Positions 26,497 to 35,349 are shown, numbered from the stretch's first letter. The stretch is 64,000 nucleotides of DNA from JBNKFV01 sp050289485 (GCA_050289485.1 JBNKFV010000004.1:62001-126000); one strand, 5' to 3'. Notes: a model not told the origin generated them from the sequence alone. A program made the numbers and translations.

Positions 26497-28638
26497 TTAC
26501 TGGCTTAACATATATCGAAAACCAATTTGAATATTACGCCCCATACCTGGTAGTTTATTGCCTAAGGGAACATCAGTGCTGTTGACACGATTATATCCAT
26601 TTAAGTGTGCCTGATAATGTTTGTCGAAGAGGTTGTCTATGCCGATAGTCAGTTGCAATTGCTCCATAGCTTGCCAGCTGGCATTGATATGTAGCAAGCC
26701 GTAGCCGCTGCTGGGTTGTTCGTTATTGTAAGCTGATACTTTGGTCTGTTTGCTGGCAATTTCAGAAGTCAGACTGAAGGTCCATTGACGCCATTGAGTG
26801 CCGATGGTGAGCAGGTGCCTAAGTGGCGCAATTCGATAGAGGTTATCGCTAATATCTTCACGCTTGCCCCGCACATAGCTCAGGTTACCTGAATAATAAA
26901 TATGATCGTTCAAAGTACCTTTGTAACCGGCATCAAACCCATAAAGTACCGCATCAACATTATTGAACTGCAGCGCTGTTTGGCCAGACATCATCATGGA
27001 GATCATATTGACACTGGCGGGGGTGTTACTGGTTTGCGTCGGAGTGCCTTGAATATAGTCATCTACCCTCCGATAGAAGCCTTGTAACGAAAGACTTAAC
27101 GCCTGGTTTTCGATATCAACGCCAATGTTCCATTCGCGTGAGGTTTCTTCATTAAGCTGGATGTTGCCAATATAGTTACGACCGTCGGCCAAACCCCCGG
27201 TAGATTGTAATGGTGCCCATAGGTAAAGTTGTTGATAACTGGGTGACCGGTGTTTTTGTGCTAAGCCGGTTGACCAGGTAACTGTGGGTGCGTGGTAAGC
27301 AACTTTGATAACGGCATCGGTGTAGTGTTCGTCACGTTTTCGGTCGCTATTATTAAACAAGGGAACCAGGGGAGAGAGCATCATTGGCCCTGTTACATCG
27401 CCCGCATCGGTTTGCCAGCGATTGTGCCGCAGGCCGGTTTCCCACGACCACTGATCGTTGTTGACCACCCATTCTACGTAGCCACCCTGTAGTCGTTTAT
27501 CAACGTCGTTAAAATTGCTTACGTAAAAGAGGCTGTTGGCTGGATTGGTAATGTCGGCGTTGTGTAAGGTGCTGCTGGCATCTATGCCGAGCGTTAGGTC
27601 TCCCAACGGCAGTGTGCGTTCTGCATAAAGATGGCCGCGATAATTCTTGCCGGTAGCATCAGTGTAGCGCTGCGCGTTGGACTGCACCTGAGTACGATGA
27701 GAAAAATTATCCATGCCATGGGCAATATGTTGGCTACCTAATGCCATATGTAATCGCCATTGGCCGATATCAGTTACTAAATTGGTATTCAGCGCATCCG
27801 TATCAATGTAAATAATATCCATCGGCAGGGCAGCTGTGCCGGTATCATTGGTATCGGTGTGAGCGTAGGCAATGTCCCAGGTGGTGTGTTCCGTTTGCCA
27901 TCCATAAAAAGCGCTTGCGCGACTGCGTTGGAAAAATGTATTGGGTATTTCTCCATCGCTAAAAGCCTGGTTGTCACCAGTTTGGTAGCTGTAGTTAATG
28001 CCCGCTTTGTGGTGTTGATTACTTACCAGGCCCTGTAGTGATGAATGGGTCGCATCGTTGTTACCCGTGTACTGCGAATTAACTTGCAAATGGCTTTGCC
28101 AGGCTTCTGAGGGAGCGAAGAGTCCATGCTGGCTCATTATCTTAATGACGCCACCGAGGCTTTCCTGCGCACTACTGACTGACGCGATACCTTTACTGAC
28201 AGAGACTGTTTGTACTAATGTACCAGGCACACTGGAGAGTGGTGCATCCATCGCATTCGGCCCGCCCGCAATCGTCGGCATTCCATCGATAATCATGCTG
28301 ATTTGTTCGCTATTACTGCCGCGATATTGCGGCAGGGCCGTTAGCGAACCATTTCGACTGGCATAGGCCCCCGGAACCAGTTGTAAAATGTCTTCTGTGG
28401 CAGTTTTATGAAGGTGGTTTTCAGTAACGGTAAAACGGTGATTTGCAATTTTTGATTCGCCAATGACAACAACTTCTGCGATGGTTGGGTTTTTATCGGC
28501 GGCTAGTGTGATACTTGTGTAACCCACTGCAGTTAACACACAGGATAGGCGTGTGATACAAGCGAAACAGGTAGCTGCCTTGAGTATCAATCCGTGTAAT
28601 TTGAAAGTAGCAGGGAGTTGGCTGATTGGCTGTTGCAT
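26497..28638 (-). CDS. TonB-dependent outer-membrane receptor, possibly for copper
   Basis: 713 residues. Signal peptide to about residue 47, a plug domain (about 50-165) with TATEDILQLVPGAY and QISMIIDGMP, then a 22-strand-type barrel ending in an aromatic residue near IQIGFRYML. GPNAMDAPLSSV (127-138) recalls the PxxMDxPTSY region of copper receptors OprC/NosA, but the cysteine of the OprC CxxxM site is Gly126 here while Met130 remains. A methionine cluster (NMISMMMSGQ) lies later. With the multicopper oxidase upstream, a copper or ferric-chelate role is likely; the ligand is not proven. The ribosome site lies in a hairpin and a RegA-like box is upstream. Confidence 0.85.
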   Translation of the reverse strand: MQQPISQLPATFKLHGLILKAATCFACITRLSCVLTAVGYTSITLAADKNPTIAEVVVIGESKIANHRFTVTENHLHKTATEDILQLVPGAYASRNGSLTALPQYRGSNSEQISMIIDGMPTIAGGPNAMDAPLSSVPGTLVQTVSVSKGIASVSSAQESLGGVIKIMSQHGLFAPSEAWQSHLQVNSQYTGNNDATHSSLQGLVSNQHHKAGINYSYQTGDNQAFSDGEIPNTFFQRSRASAFYGWQTEHTTWDIAYAHTDTNDTGTAALPMDIIYIDTDALNTNLVTDIGQWRLHMALGSQHIAHGMDNFSHRTQVQSNAQRYTDATGKNYRGHLYAERTLPLGDLTLGIDASSTLHNADITNPANSLFYVSNFNDVDKRLQGGYVEWVVNNDQWSWETGLRHNRWQTDAGDVTGPMMLSPLVPLFNNSDRKRDEHYTDAVIKVAYHAPTVTWSTGLAQKHRSPSYQQLYLWAPLQSTGGLADGRNYIGNIQLNEETSREWNIGVDIENQALSLSLQGFYRRVDDYIQGTPTQTSNTPASVNMISMMMSGQTALQFNNVDAVLYGFDAGYKGTLNDHIYYSGNLSYVRGKREDISDNLYRIAPLRHLLTIGTQWRQWTFSLTSEIASKQTKVSAYNNEQPSSGYGLLHINASWQAMEQLQLTIGIDNLFDKHYQAHLNGYNRVNSTDVPLGNKLPGMGRNIQIGFRYMLSQ

Positions 28639-28640
28639 GG

Positions 28641-28679
28641 AAAACCTCTAACGAATGATAGCGTTATGGTAGAGGTTTT
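28641..28679 (-). promoter_or_regulatory. Hairpin that hides the receptor ribosome binding site
   Basis: AAAACCTCTA (28641-28650) is the perfect complement of TAGAGGTTTT (28670-28679), with an inner TAACG/CGTTA pairing as an alternative. In the leftward mRNA the AGAGG that serves as ribosome site (28645-28649, 6 bases before the ATG) is inside the stem. This would repress translation until the stem is opened by heat, protein or RNA. As a terminator it would be poor, having only four T on that strand. Confidence 0.55.
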
Positions 28680-28694
28680 TTGGCAGTGAGTGGA

Positions 28695-28711
28695 TGCGAC
28701 ATATTGTCGCA
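28695..28711. promoter_or_regulatory. RegA/RegR-type palindromic operator candidate
   Basis: TGCGACATATTGTCGCA is a perfect palindrome around a central T, 57 bases upstream of the receptor start. From memory the Bradyrhizobium RegR box is GNGRCRTTNNGNCGC; the inner 15 bases fit 14 of 15. The regulator pair RegB/RegA is encoded just downstream of the receptor. Direct binding is inferred. Confidence 0.5.
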
Positions 28712-28753
28712 CCAGATCTATCGATAATTCATTAAATATTCGTTATGTGTTCA

Positions 28754-30130
28754 TTAGACAACGGATATATAACCCATCAGGCCGGTTTTCATATGCTCAA
28801 TAACATGGCAGTGATACATCCAGCGGCCAGGGTTGTCTGCCACAAAGGCTACTTGCGCACGTTCACCACTGGCGAGCAAGATGGTGTCGGTTTCGTAGGG
28901 TTTTATGTCACGTTTATTGGAACGAATAATTGTAAAGGAATAACCGTGTAAATGAATAGGGTGCTCATGAGGCGTGGCGTTGTGCAGATCGAAAATATAG
29001 GTTCTGCCTAACTCTAATGTTGCCAGCGGCTCCGGAATGTTACCGGCACTCATTCCTTCCCAGGCACGTTTGTTAATGGTCCAGAATTTGTGATTGGTGT
29101 TGCCGTCGGCATCCGACGGCGACATGGCGCCTTCCCATTCAAAGGAAAAATATTTGATCTCGGCATTGGCCAGGTCGGGTTCTACAATATCGTGCGCGGG
29201 CAGCGTGGGTATGAGGGTACGTTTGGGCAGGTTGGCGGCTACCGTGCGCAAGCGGCATATTTCAAAATGAAAACGCCCCTTGCGGTCGTAGATAACTACG
29301 TCTTCGCCGGGTTTTTCCGGCGCAATCAAACCGATATCCATACGCATGCCAGCGCCGGTTGCATGGGCATCGAGAGGATAGGGTTCACGCAGGGCAATGC
29401 CGTCAAGCGCGAGCACCTGGGCAGGATGACCTTTGAGGGATAAGTTGAAGACGCGGGTGTTATCCATATTGAAAAAGCGAGTGCGAATCAGGCCGCCAGC
29501 AGGAATTTCAAAGACTGGCTTTTGCTTGCCATTTACCGTTTTTACATTACCCAGGGTACCCATGCGAAATGCCTGACGCGGTGAAGTAAAGGGTTTAAAA
29601 CTACCGTCGTCGTTTAATAGCCAGTCTTTTAATATGATTTCCTGGTCGTGGTCAAAAGGCTGGGGTACTTTTTCATCCACAATTAATGGGCCCACCAAAC
29701 CACGACTAAGCTGCTGCAAACTGTTCACGTGAGGGTGATACCAAAAGGTTCCAGCGTCGGGGCAGACAAAATCGTACGTAAAACTTTCGCCGGGCATAAT
29801 CGGTGGCTGGGTGAGAAACGGAACACCATCCATGGCATTGTCGATACGAATACCGTGCCAGTGTACGGTGGTAGGCTGATCCATACGGTTAATCACGTGC
29901 ACCTTCAGGCGTTCGCCTTGTTTACCCCGAATAGTGGGGGCAGGGTAGCGGCCGTTAAACGCCAGTGCGGGTGTCGTTGTGCCCGGTAAAATTTCTAATG
30001 GGGTTGGCGCTATGGTGAGTTCGTATTCATAGTGCCCGGTGGGGCGTAATGTGCAACCAATCATGCTGCTGCCAGCGAAGGCCAAGCCTGTCAGTTTGAT
30101 AAAATTGCGACGATTCAGGAGTGTACTCAT
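28754..30130 (-). CDS. Multicopper oxidase (CueO/CopA/laccase type), Tat-exported
   Basis: 458 residues. Begins MSTLLNRRNFIKLTG with a twin-arginine (7-8) signal; SSMIGC (Cys26) could be a lipobox. Copper ligands: HWHG (90-93), YHPH (131-134), HPIHLHG and YHCHVIEHMKTGL near the C-terminus, so all type 1, 2 and 3 sites are present. Three cupredoxin domains. It oxidises Cu(I) or Fe(II) in the periplasm. The start is ATG at 30130; a TTG two codons upstream is less likely. It lies 33 bases after the DUF1513 gene and is probably the last gene of the Fur-type operon. Confidence 0.92.
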   Translation of the reverse strand: MSTLLNRRNFIKLTGLAFAGSSMIGCTLRPTGHYEYELTIAPTPLEILPGTTTPALAFNGRYPAPTIRGKQGERLKVHVINRMDQPTTVHWHGIRIDNAMDGVPFLTQPPIMPGESFTYDFVCPDAGTFWYHPHVNSLQQLSRGLVGPLIVDEKVPQPFDHDQEIILKDWLLNDDGSFKPFTSPRQAFRMGTLGNVKTVNGKQKPVFEIPAGGLIRTRFFNMDNTRVFNLSLKGHPAQVLALDGIALREPYPLDAHATGAGMRMDIGLIAPEKPGEDVVIYDRKGRFHFEICRLRTVAANLPKRTLIPTLPAHDIVEPDLANAEIKYFSFEWEGAMSPSDADGNTNHKFWTINKRAWEGMSAGNIPEPLATLELGRTYIFDLHNATPHEHPIHLHGYSFTIIRSNKRDIKPYETDTILLASGERAQVAFVADNPGRWMYHCHVIEHMKTGLMGYISVV

Positions 30131-30163
30131 AATCAATGACTGTATTGTTTGTGCAAGGGCTTG

Positions 30164-31276
30164 TTATACCGTTGCCAGTGTTAAATGGTTGTCCCAATAA
30201 ATGCTATGATCGCTAAAAAGCGGTTGCAGCTGGTGGTGGTTTTTATTTAGCGCAAATAATTCTCCCAGGCCATTGCTGACGATAAACCGCCCATAGGTTT
30301 TGTCGTAAGCGGCACCGGCGACATCTCGCAGTGATAGGCTTTGCTGTAATTTAAGTGTACGCATATTCCACACGCTGATATTACCACCGCGAGGAGTGGC
30401 GGTAACGGCGAGTTGCTGTTCGCTGCTAACAGCGACACTCGCAATATACTGCTGCTGGCCCAACCAGTGCAGCTCATCGGCCTGCATGGTTTGCAAGGTA
30501 TTTTCACCTTGGTGGCTGAGTACCAATGGCCGCAGTGAACTTTTATCGCCTTGAAACTGCACGCCCATAATAACCTGGCCGCTGTCGCTAACATCCAAGT
30601 GGCGGATACTCATCTGTGGATGCTCAGGATAATAGTTGTCTAAGACTTTTCCTGTGGAAATGTCGATATAAGCCAGGGAGGATTGCATCGTATCAATATT
30701 CAATGCTTTGCGTGGCTGGCTTGGATGCGTGAGTATGCCGCCAACGGCAACCACGAATGTTTTGCCGTCAGGCATAAGGGCTAATTCGTGCGGGCCAATC
30801 CCTCCTGCATCAAAGGTGTCGATACGTTGATAGTTACTGATATCGTAAACACCGATCACTCCGCGGGCGTTGTCGTAATCATTTTCTGTGGTGTACAAAT
30901 AGTGCTGGCCTTGCGACAGGCAGCCATGGCCAAAAAAATGGTAGCCATTATCAGCCCTAATTGTTTTTGCCAAGGTTCCGCTATTCAGATCTACCACATA
31001 AATTGCTTTGCCCGGGCGGCGGGCAAAATATAACGCTTGCTGTTTTTGCGGCACATACAACACGTCGTGCGCGCGATCTGGCACAGGTATTTGAAAGCGT
31101 TTTTGCGTATTAACCTGATACCCGCTTATCCAGTGCCGTTTTTCCTTGTCGCTACTGGCTGAGAGAATCCATTCATGGGTTGTGGCCGCAGCTAGCAGTG
31201 TTGGGCTGCTGGCTATGGCCGATGCACCTATTAACCCGGCCATAAATTGTCGTCGATTAATCACCGTCATTCGCAT
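30164..31276 (-). CDS. DUF1513 periplasmic beta-propeller protein
   Basis: 370 residues. The twin-arginine signal VINRRQFMAGLIGASAIAS is followed by repeats of beta-propeller type (for example DRAHDVLYVP, GIGPHELALMPDGKTFVVA, SIRHLDVSDSGQVIMGVQ). DUF1513 proteins are regularly encoded with imelysin and DUF1111 genes in Fur-controlled operons. The biochemical role is unknown. The start overlaps the stop of the upstream imelysin gene by 20 bases; ATG 31276 has GGGG upstream, ATG 31270 is the alternative. Confidence 0.88.
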   Translation of the reverse strand: MRMTVINRRQFMAGLIGASAIASSPTLLAAATTHEWILSASSDKEKRHWISGYQVNTQKRFQIPVPDRAHDVLYVPQKQQALYFARRPGKAIYVVDLNSGTLAKTIRADNGYHFFGHGCLSQGQHYLYTTENDYDNARGVIGVYDISNYQRIDTFDAGGIGPHELALMPDGKTFVVAVGGILTHPSQPRKALNIDTMQSSLAYIDISTGKVLDNYYPEHPQMSIRHLDVSDSGQVIMGVQFQGDKSSLRPLVLSHQGENTLQTMQADELHWLGQQQYIASVAVSSEQQLAVTATPRGGNISVWNMRTLKLQQSLSLRDVAGAAYDKTYGRFIVSNGLGELFALNKNHHQLQPLFSDHSIYWDNHLTLATV

Positions 31277-32387
31277 TGAACCCCAAGTTAACATCCAATG
31301 CAGAGGGCAGCTTTGTCCCCATCAATTGCACCAGCTCATTCACGGTCGTGTAAAGTTTGGCTACTTTTTCTCTTTCTTGCGGATTGTTGAGTGCATCAAA
31401 TAGAGGCGGTATTGTGGTTAGCTGTTGTTCGATATCGCTAAACAGGGTTTCAATTTGATTGGCAAGATCGGCATTATCGTGCTCACGTAAATAGTCGTCG
31501 ATACCGTATTGGTTTGCACCGCTGTAAAGCGATTTTGCACCACTAAGTGTCGCGGCTATCAGTACCGTGGAATAGCGGCTGCGCCAAGCTTCACTTTGAT
31601 AAGGGCGCGCGCGATCGCCTTTGGTTTTGTAACCCAAAGGGCGCGACAACTGATCGCGTTTGGCGATTTCTGTAGCTTCAATCAAACTGCCAACCACCGC
31701 GCCTAGCGCGTCTGCTACAGATTTGTATTCGCCATTTTCCGGGTTGTGGGTCATCAACGTTGTGAGATAGTCGCCTTTGTCTGGGCGCCATGCATCGTTC
31801 AAGTTATTGGCAATCAACGCCGTGTGCTCAGTAACCGCAACGAGCGTATCGCAGCGACGTTGTTTGTTGTCATCGCTTGTATACAGCGCAAGCTGTTGAT
31901 CGCCTTCATTAAATAGCAAGTGCTCAACGGCAGAGAGGCCTTGTACCACTACGCTGGCTTTGCTGATGCGTTCGAGATCAATAGACTCGCTACTTTCGAT
32001 CAATGCATTGATTTTACGATCAATTAAATTGTGGTTATCTGGCCAAAATTGAAATTTCCAACTCTGGTTATCCACGGTGATGGGGCCAAAGTTGATGGCT
32101 TTTACTTTGTGCCAGTCAGCCATGGCTTCGCGCCAATCATTGCGCAAAGTTTCGAAACTTTCGGGAGTAACTGAGGCACAAAATTGTTGAGCATTCTGCT
32201 GAAGGGTATGGGTACTGTTCGCAAATTGCTGATAGTCGGGCACCAGTACATTTTTACCGAGCGATTCCAATAATACCTGGCGCGGTTCTTTTGGGCTGCA
32301 CGCCGAAAGTAAAACGGTAGCTGAGACAGCCAAGATCAGTCGTGAACCGTGAGTCAGCAGGGGGTTAGCTATCAATCTATCAAGCAT
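31257..32387 (-). CDS. Imelysin-family lipoprotein with altered signature
   Basis: 376 residues. Lipoprotein signal ending LLSAC (Cys30), so probably anchored in the outer membrane. Imelysin (peptidase M75-like) helical fold, with NFGPITVDNQSWKFQFWPD and QGLSAVEHLLFNEGD. The GxHxxE family signature reads Gly150-Leu-Ser152-Ala-Val-Glu155: the histidine is replaced by serine. Proteins of this family are linked to iron uptake; protease activity is doubtful in general and more so here. It is the third gene of the operon. Confidence 0.88.
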   Translation of the reverse strand: MLDRLIANPLLTHGSRLILAVSATVLLSACSPKEPRQVLLESLGKNVLVPDYQQFANSTHTLQQNAQQFCASVTPESFETLRNDWREAMADWHKVKAINFGPITVDNQSWKFQFWPDNHNLIDRKINALIESSESIDLERISKASVVVQGLSAVEHLLFNEGDQQLALYTSDDNKQRRCDTLVAVTEHTALIANNLNDAWRPDKGDYLTTLMTHNPENGEYKSVADALGAVVGSLIEATEIAKRDQLSRPLGYKTKGDRARPYQSEAWRSRYSTVLIAATLSGAKSLYSGANQYGIDDYLREHDNADLANQIETLFSDIEQQLTTIPPLFDALNNPQEREKVAKLYTTVNELVQLMGTKLPSALDVNLGFNANDGD

Positions 32388-32443
32388 GAATATTTTTGTC
32401 CGTTTGCTGGATTAATGGTGCCCAACCAGTTCGCCAAAGGCTG

Positions 32444-33814
32444 CTACAACGATTCCAGGAAAGCAATTAGCTCCTGCCGCTGTTGTTTGGTTAGGTTTTG
32501 TACAAATTGTTTTGCGCTTTCGGCTTCGCCGCCATGCCATAAAATGGCTTCCATTAAGGTTCGGGCGCGGCCATCATGCAGGAAGTTAGCATGCCCGGCA
32601 ACGACATGGGTCAAGCCAATGCCCCATAAAGGTGGCGTTCGCCATTCTCGGCCGGTTGCAAGAAATTCCGGGCGGTTATCGGCAAGGCCAGGGCCCATAT
32701 CGTGAAGTAAAAGATCGGTAAAGGGAGAAATGGTTTGCTGGCTTAGCCAGGGGTGACGGGAGCTGCCTGTTTGCAGATTGGTTTTATGGCAGTTTTCACA
32801 GCCTGCGGCATAAAACCATTTTGCGCCATTGATGATCTCTGGCGATTGCGTGTTTCTGCGTTTTGGTACGGCGAGATTCTCCGTATAAAAAGTTACCTGT
32901 TGCAAGATGTGGTCTGACACTTCGGGTTTGCCGCCGGTAGGAGCCTTTAGGCAGGCTTCGGATTCGGGTGGGCAAATGTCGAGATCAAATAGCGATGTTG
33001 TTAGCCCCATATCATTTAAAAATGCGGCCGCGTTTTGTTGTTCTAACGAGGGCTGGCCGGCTTTCCAACCAAAGCGTCCTACCACGGTTTGCTGTGCTTT
33101 GTGATCCCATACTTTATTTATCTTGCCTGAGATGCCTGTATTGCTTTGCCGCTGTTCAGCTGCGAGTGCGTGCAGCGTTGCATCCGGTATGGCGGCCAGT
33201 AGCCCCAAGCCGATCATGGGCGGGGCGATACGCGCAGAAAACTGTGTGTTGGGGTGTAAGGGGCCGTAAGCAAGCTTGCTGATGGTTACACTGGGTTTGC
33301 GCAATGTAATCTGTTCGCCGTCGGCAAAGGTCTCTATGACAGGGGTGTAAGTAATATGAATCTGTCCCTCCGGCGGCATACCCGCGATGGCAAAGTCTTG
33401 TAGCTGTTCGCCGTAAGTGGGTTCGGGCATCACGCCTTGTGAGGGAGGTAATGATTTTGCCGCGATGCTCAGGCGCAACAACATGGAAACCTGCGATGCC
33501 AAATTAGGGTTGGGGGCATGGCCGCGCCCGTCTTTGATGTGGCAATTTTGGCAAGCGTTAGTGTTAAACAGCGGGCCTAAACCATCACGAGCCGTCGTCG
33601 ACGAGGGAGCCATGACCCAGGGGTTGCGAAAAAAGCTGTTGCCAACATGAAAGTCGAGCTTACGCTGCAATGGCATATTGCGCGCAGGCAATGAAAACGC
33701 GGCTGCGTTTTTTGAGGCAACAGCGGTTTGACCGCCAGGTTCGGCAATACCTGCAACGGCTAAGGCTGAGGTCAGCAAAAGGCTCAACAGTAATATAATG
33801 CCAGTCAACTTCAT
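32444..33814 (-). CDS. DUF1111 di-haem cytochrome, putative thiol oxidoreductase
   Basis: 456 residues with an N-terminal signal peptide. Two haem c motifs, CQNCH (88-92) and CENCH (339-343), identify a periplasmic di-haem protein related to MauG and the cytochrome c peroxidases. The family is annotated thiol oxidoreductase and is a fixed neighbour of imelysins. It probably passes electrons or changes iron redox state during uptake; that is inference. The gaps to its neighbours are 53 and 56 bases. Confidence 0.9.
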   Translation of the reverse strand: MKLTGIILLLSLLLTSALAVAGIAEPGGQTAVASKNAAAFSLPARNMPLQRKLDFHVGNSFFRNPWVMAPSSTTARDGLGPLFNTNACQNCHIKDGRGHAPNPNLASQVSMLLRLSIAAKSLPPSQGVMPEPTYGEQLQDFAIAGMPPEGQIHITYTPVIETFADGEQITLRKPSVTISKLAYGPLHPNTQFSARIAPPMIGLGLLAAIPDATLHALAAEQRQSNTGISGKINKVWDHKAQQTVVGRFGWKAGQPSLEQQNAAAFLNDMGLTTSLFDLDICPPESEACLKAPTGGKPEVSDHILQQVTFYTENLAVPKRRNTQSPEIINGAKWFYAAGCENCHKTNLQTGSSRHPWLSQQTISPFTDLLLHDMGPGLADNRPEFLATGREWRTPPLWGIGLTHVVAGHANFLHDGRARTLMEAILWHGGEAESAKQFVQNLTKQQRQELIAFLESL

Positions 33815-33867
33815 AGGTTTATAACGAGAGGCTGTTAAGCCCCTGATGGGGCTTAGTTATCAATGAA

Positions 33868-35112
33868 TTAAAAGGCGTGATCGGCAGTATCTGGATTAAG
33901 ACTTTCAATCCCCAACGCTGCTGACACATCCTCAATCAATTGGGTTTGAGTCACCAGCGCCGCAATGGCATCGGTGATCAGTTTGTGCCCTTGGGTATTG
34001 CCCTCAGCAATTAGCTGATCGAATGCAACACCCTGATTGGCGCTGTCGACCAATGCTTGCATATCGGCTTGCGTGGTGGCCAGTGCAGCTCGCATTTTCT
34101 GGTTCAGTTGTGGGGCGTTGGCTTCGGTTAGATCTGCCAGTGAAGGACCTGATAACAGTGTGTCGTCAGTTCGTCGATAGCGCCCCAGATACACATTTTG
34201 AATGCCCAGTGCATCGAAGAAATGTGCGTTGTGGGTGTTATCGCTGAAACAGTCGTGTTCATCTTCGGGAGAACTGGCTTCCAATGCAACTTTAAGGCGC
34301 TCGCCCGCCAACTCGCCCAGCGATAAACTACCCATGCCATAAAGTGCACGGGTAATCACTTCTTGCTCATCCAGTGTTTTTAACGTGTTGCGATAGTCGC
34401 CGTCGGTTGACCACTGGTCTTCCATATATTCGAGGTCTTGTACTAACAGGTCGACGGCAGCCTTGAGGTAGGCGATACGGCGTTCACAAGGTGCGTGTGT
34501 GCAGGCATCACCGGTAGCGTAATCGGTATAGGGGCGATTGCCTGCTCCCGGGTTGGTGCCATTTAGATCCTGCCCCCACAGCAAAAACTCAATAGCGTGG
34601 TAGCCTGTCGCAACATTGGCCTCACTACCGCCAAGTTCGTTAAAGCTCGCCAACAATTCGGGCGTTAACTTGCTGGTATCAATGGTTTCATCCCCCAGTG
34701 TAATGGTGGGGGAGGCAATTATATTGAGCGTCGAGCCGATATTGCCCATTTCGCCATGATAGCCGGGGGCGACATAGTCAATTAACCCTTCATCCAACGG
34801 CCAGGCGTTAAGTTGGCCTTCCCACTCATCAACGACAGGGTTGCCAAACCGGAACACTTCACTTTGTTGGTAGGGCTTGCGAGCCACAACCCAGGCTTGT
34901 TTAGCATCAGCCAGTGTTTGCTCGCTGGGCGAAGCAACAAGACTATCTATTTTGTCTTTCAGGTCTTTAGCGGTATCAAGGGCGTCGGCATAAACGGCAT
35001 GAGCCAGCACAGCATAGTGGTCGGCGACATCGCGTTCGGTAACGGCCGCGGCAGGTAAACTGGTGGCAACAAGTGCAAGGGCGGGGAGCCACTGCAAGCT
35101 ATTTTTAAGCAT
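33868..35112 (-). CDS. Imelysin-family protein (IcmP/IrpA type)
   Basis: 414 residues. Signal peptide (cut after about AAA at 21-23). The family signature is intact: GYHAIEFLLWGQD, Gly170-x-His172-x-x-Glu175, followed by PYTDYATGDACTHAPCERR with a cysteine pair. Pseudomonas IcmP (PA4370), followed by PA4371-PA4373, has the same local context as I recall. Such proteins are iron-regulated and bind metal at the His/Glu site. First gene of the leftward operon, behind a Fur-box candidate. Confidence 0.92.
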   Translation of the reverse strand: MLKNSLQWLPALALVATSLPAAAVTERDVADHYAVLAHAVYADALDTAKDLKDKIDSLVASPSEQTLADAKQAWVVARKPYQQSEVFRFGNPVVDEWEGQLNAWPLDEGLIDYVAPGYHGEMGNIGSTLNIIASPTITLGDETIDTSKLTPELLASFNELGGSEANVATGYHAIEFLLWGQDLNGTNPGAGNRPYTDYATGDACTHAPCERRIAYLKAAVDLLVQDLEYMEDQWSTDGDYRNTLKTLDEQEVITRALYGMGSLSLGELAGERLKVALEASSPEDEHDCFSDNTHNAHFFDALGIQNVYLGRYRRTDDTLLSGPSLADLTEANAPQLNQKMRAALATTQADMQALVDSANQGVAFDQLIAEGNTQGHKLITDAIAALVTQTQLIEDVSAALGIESLNPDTADHAF

Positions 35113-35260
35113 AGATAGATCCTGTAATACCGAGATAATTGGAAACAGCGTTCCTGCGTTTTGTGCAAACGTTAATTAACTAATGTTGCGCTTTGGTGGC
35201 TGAGCGGGCCAGCGCCAGTGTTGGCGACCTGCATCAGCTCGAATGGCGTCAGATAATAAT

Positions 35261-35279
35261 GCTAATGAGAAATGTTATC
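35261..35279. promoter_or_regulatory. Fur box candidate
   Basis: GCTAATGAGAAATGTTATC matches the consensus GATAATGATAATCATTATC at 14 of 19 positions. An overlapping window starting at 35252 matches 12 of 19, so two Fur dimers could bind side by side. It lies about 150 bases upstream of the imelysin start and about 205 from mdh. The imelysin operon is the expected iron-regulated target. Confidence 0.6.
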
Positions 35280-35349
35280 AATTGGTTTATTGGTATCTGA
35301 TACTGCTATAGACCAGTGTTCATCGTTTCTACCGGTTGAAAATAGGGAG

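Noticed and set aside
28641..28679. Hairpin as terminator of the multicopper oxidase transcript
   Set aside because: Only four T follow on that strand and the stem contains the ribosome site of the next gene; a translational switch fits better, though partial termination is not excluded.
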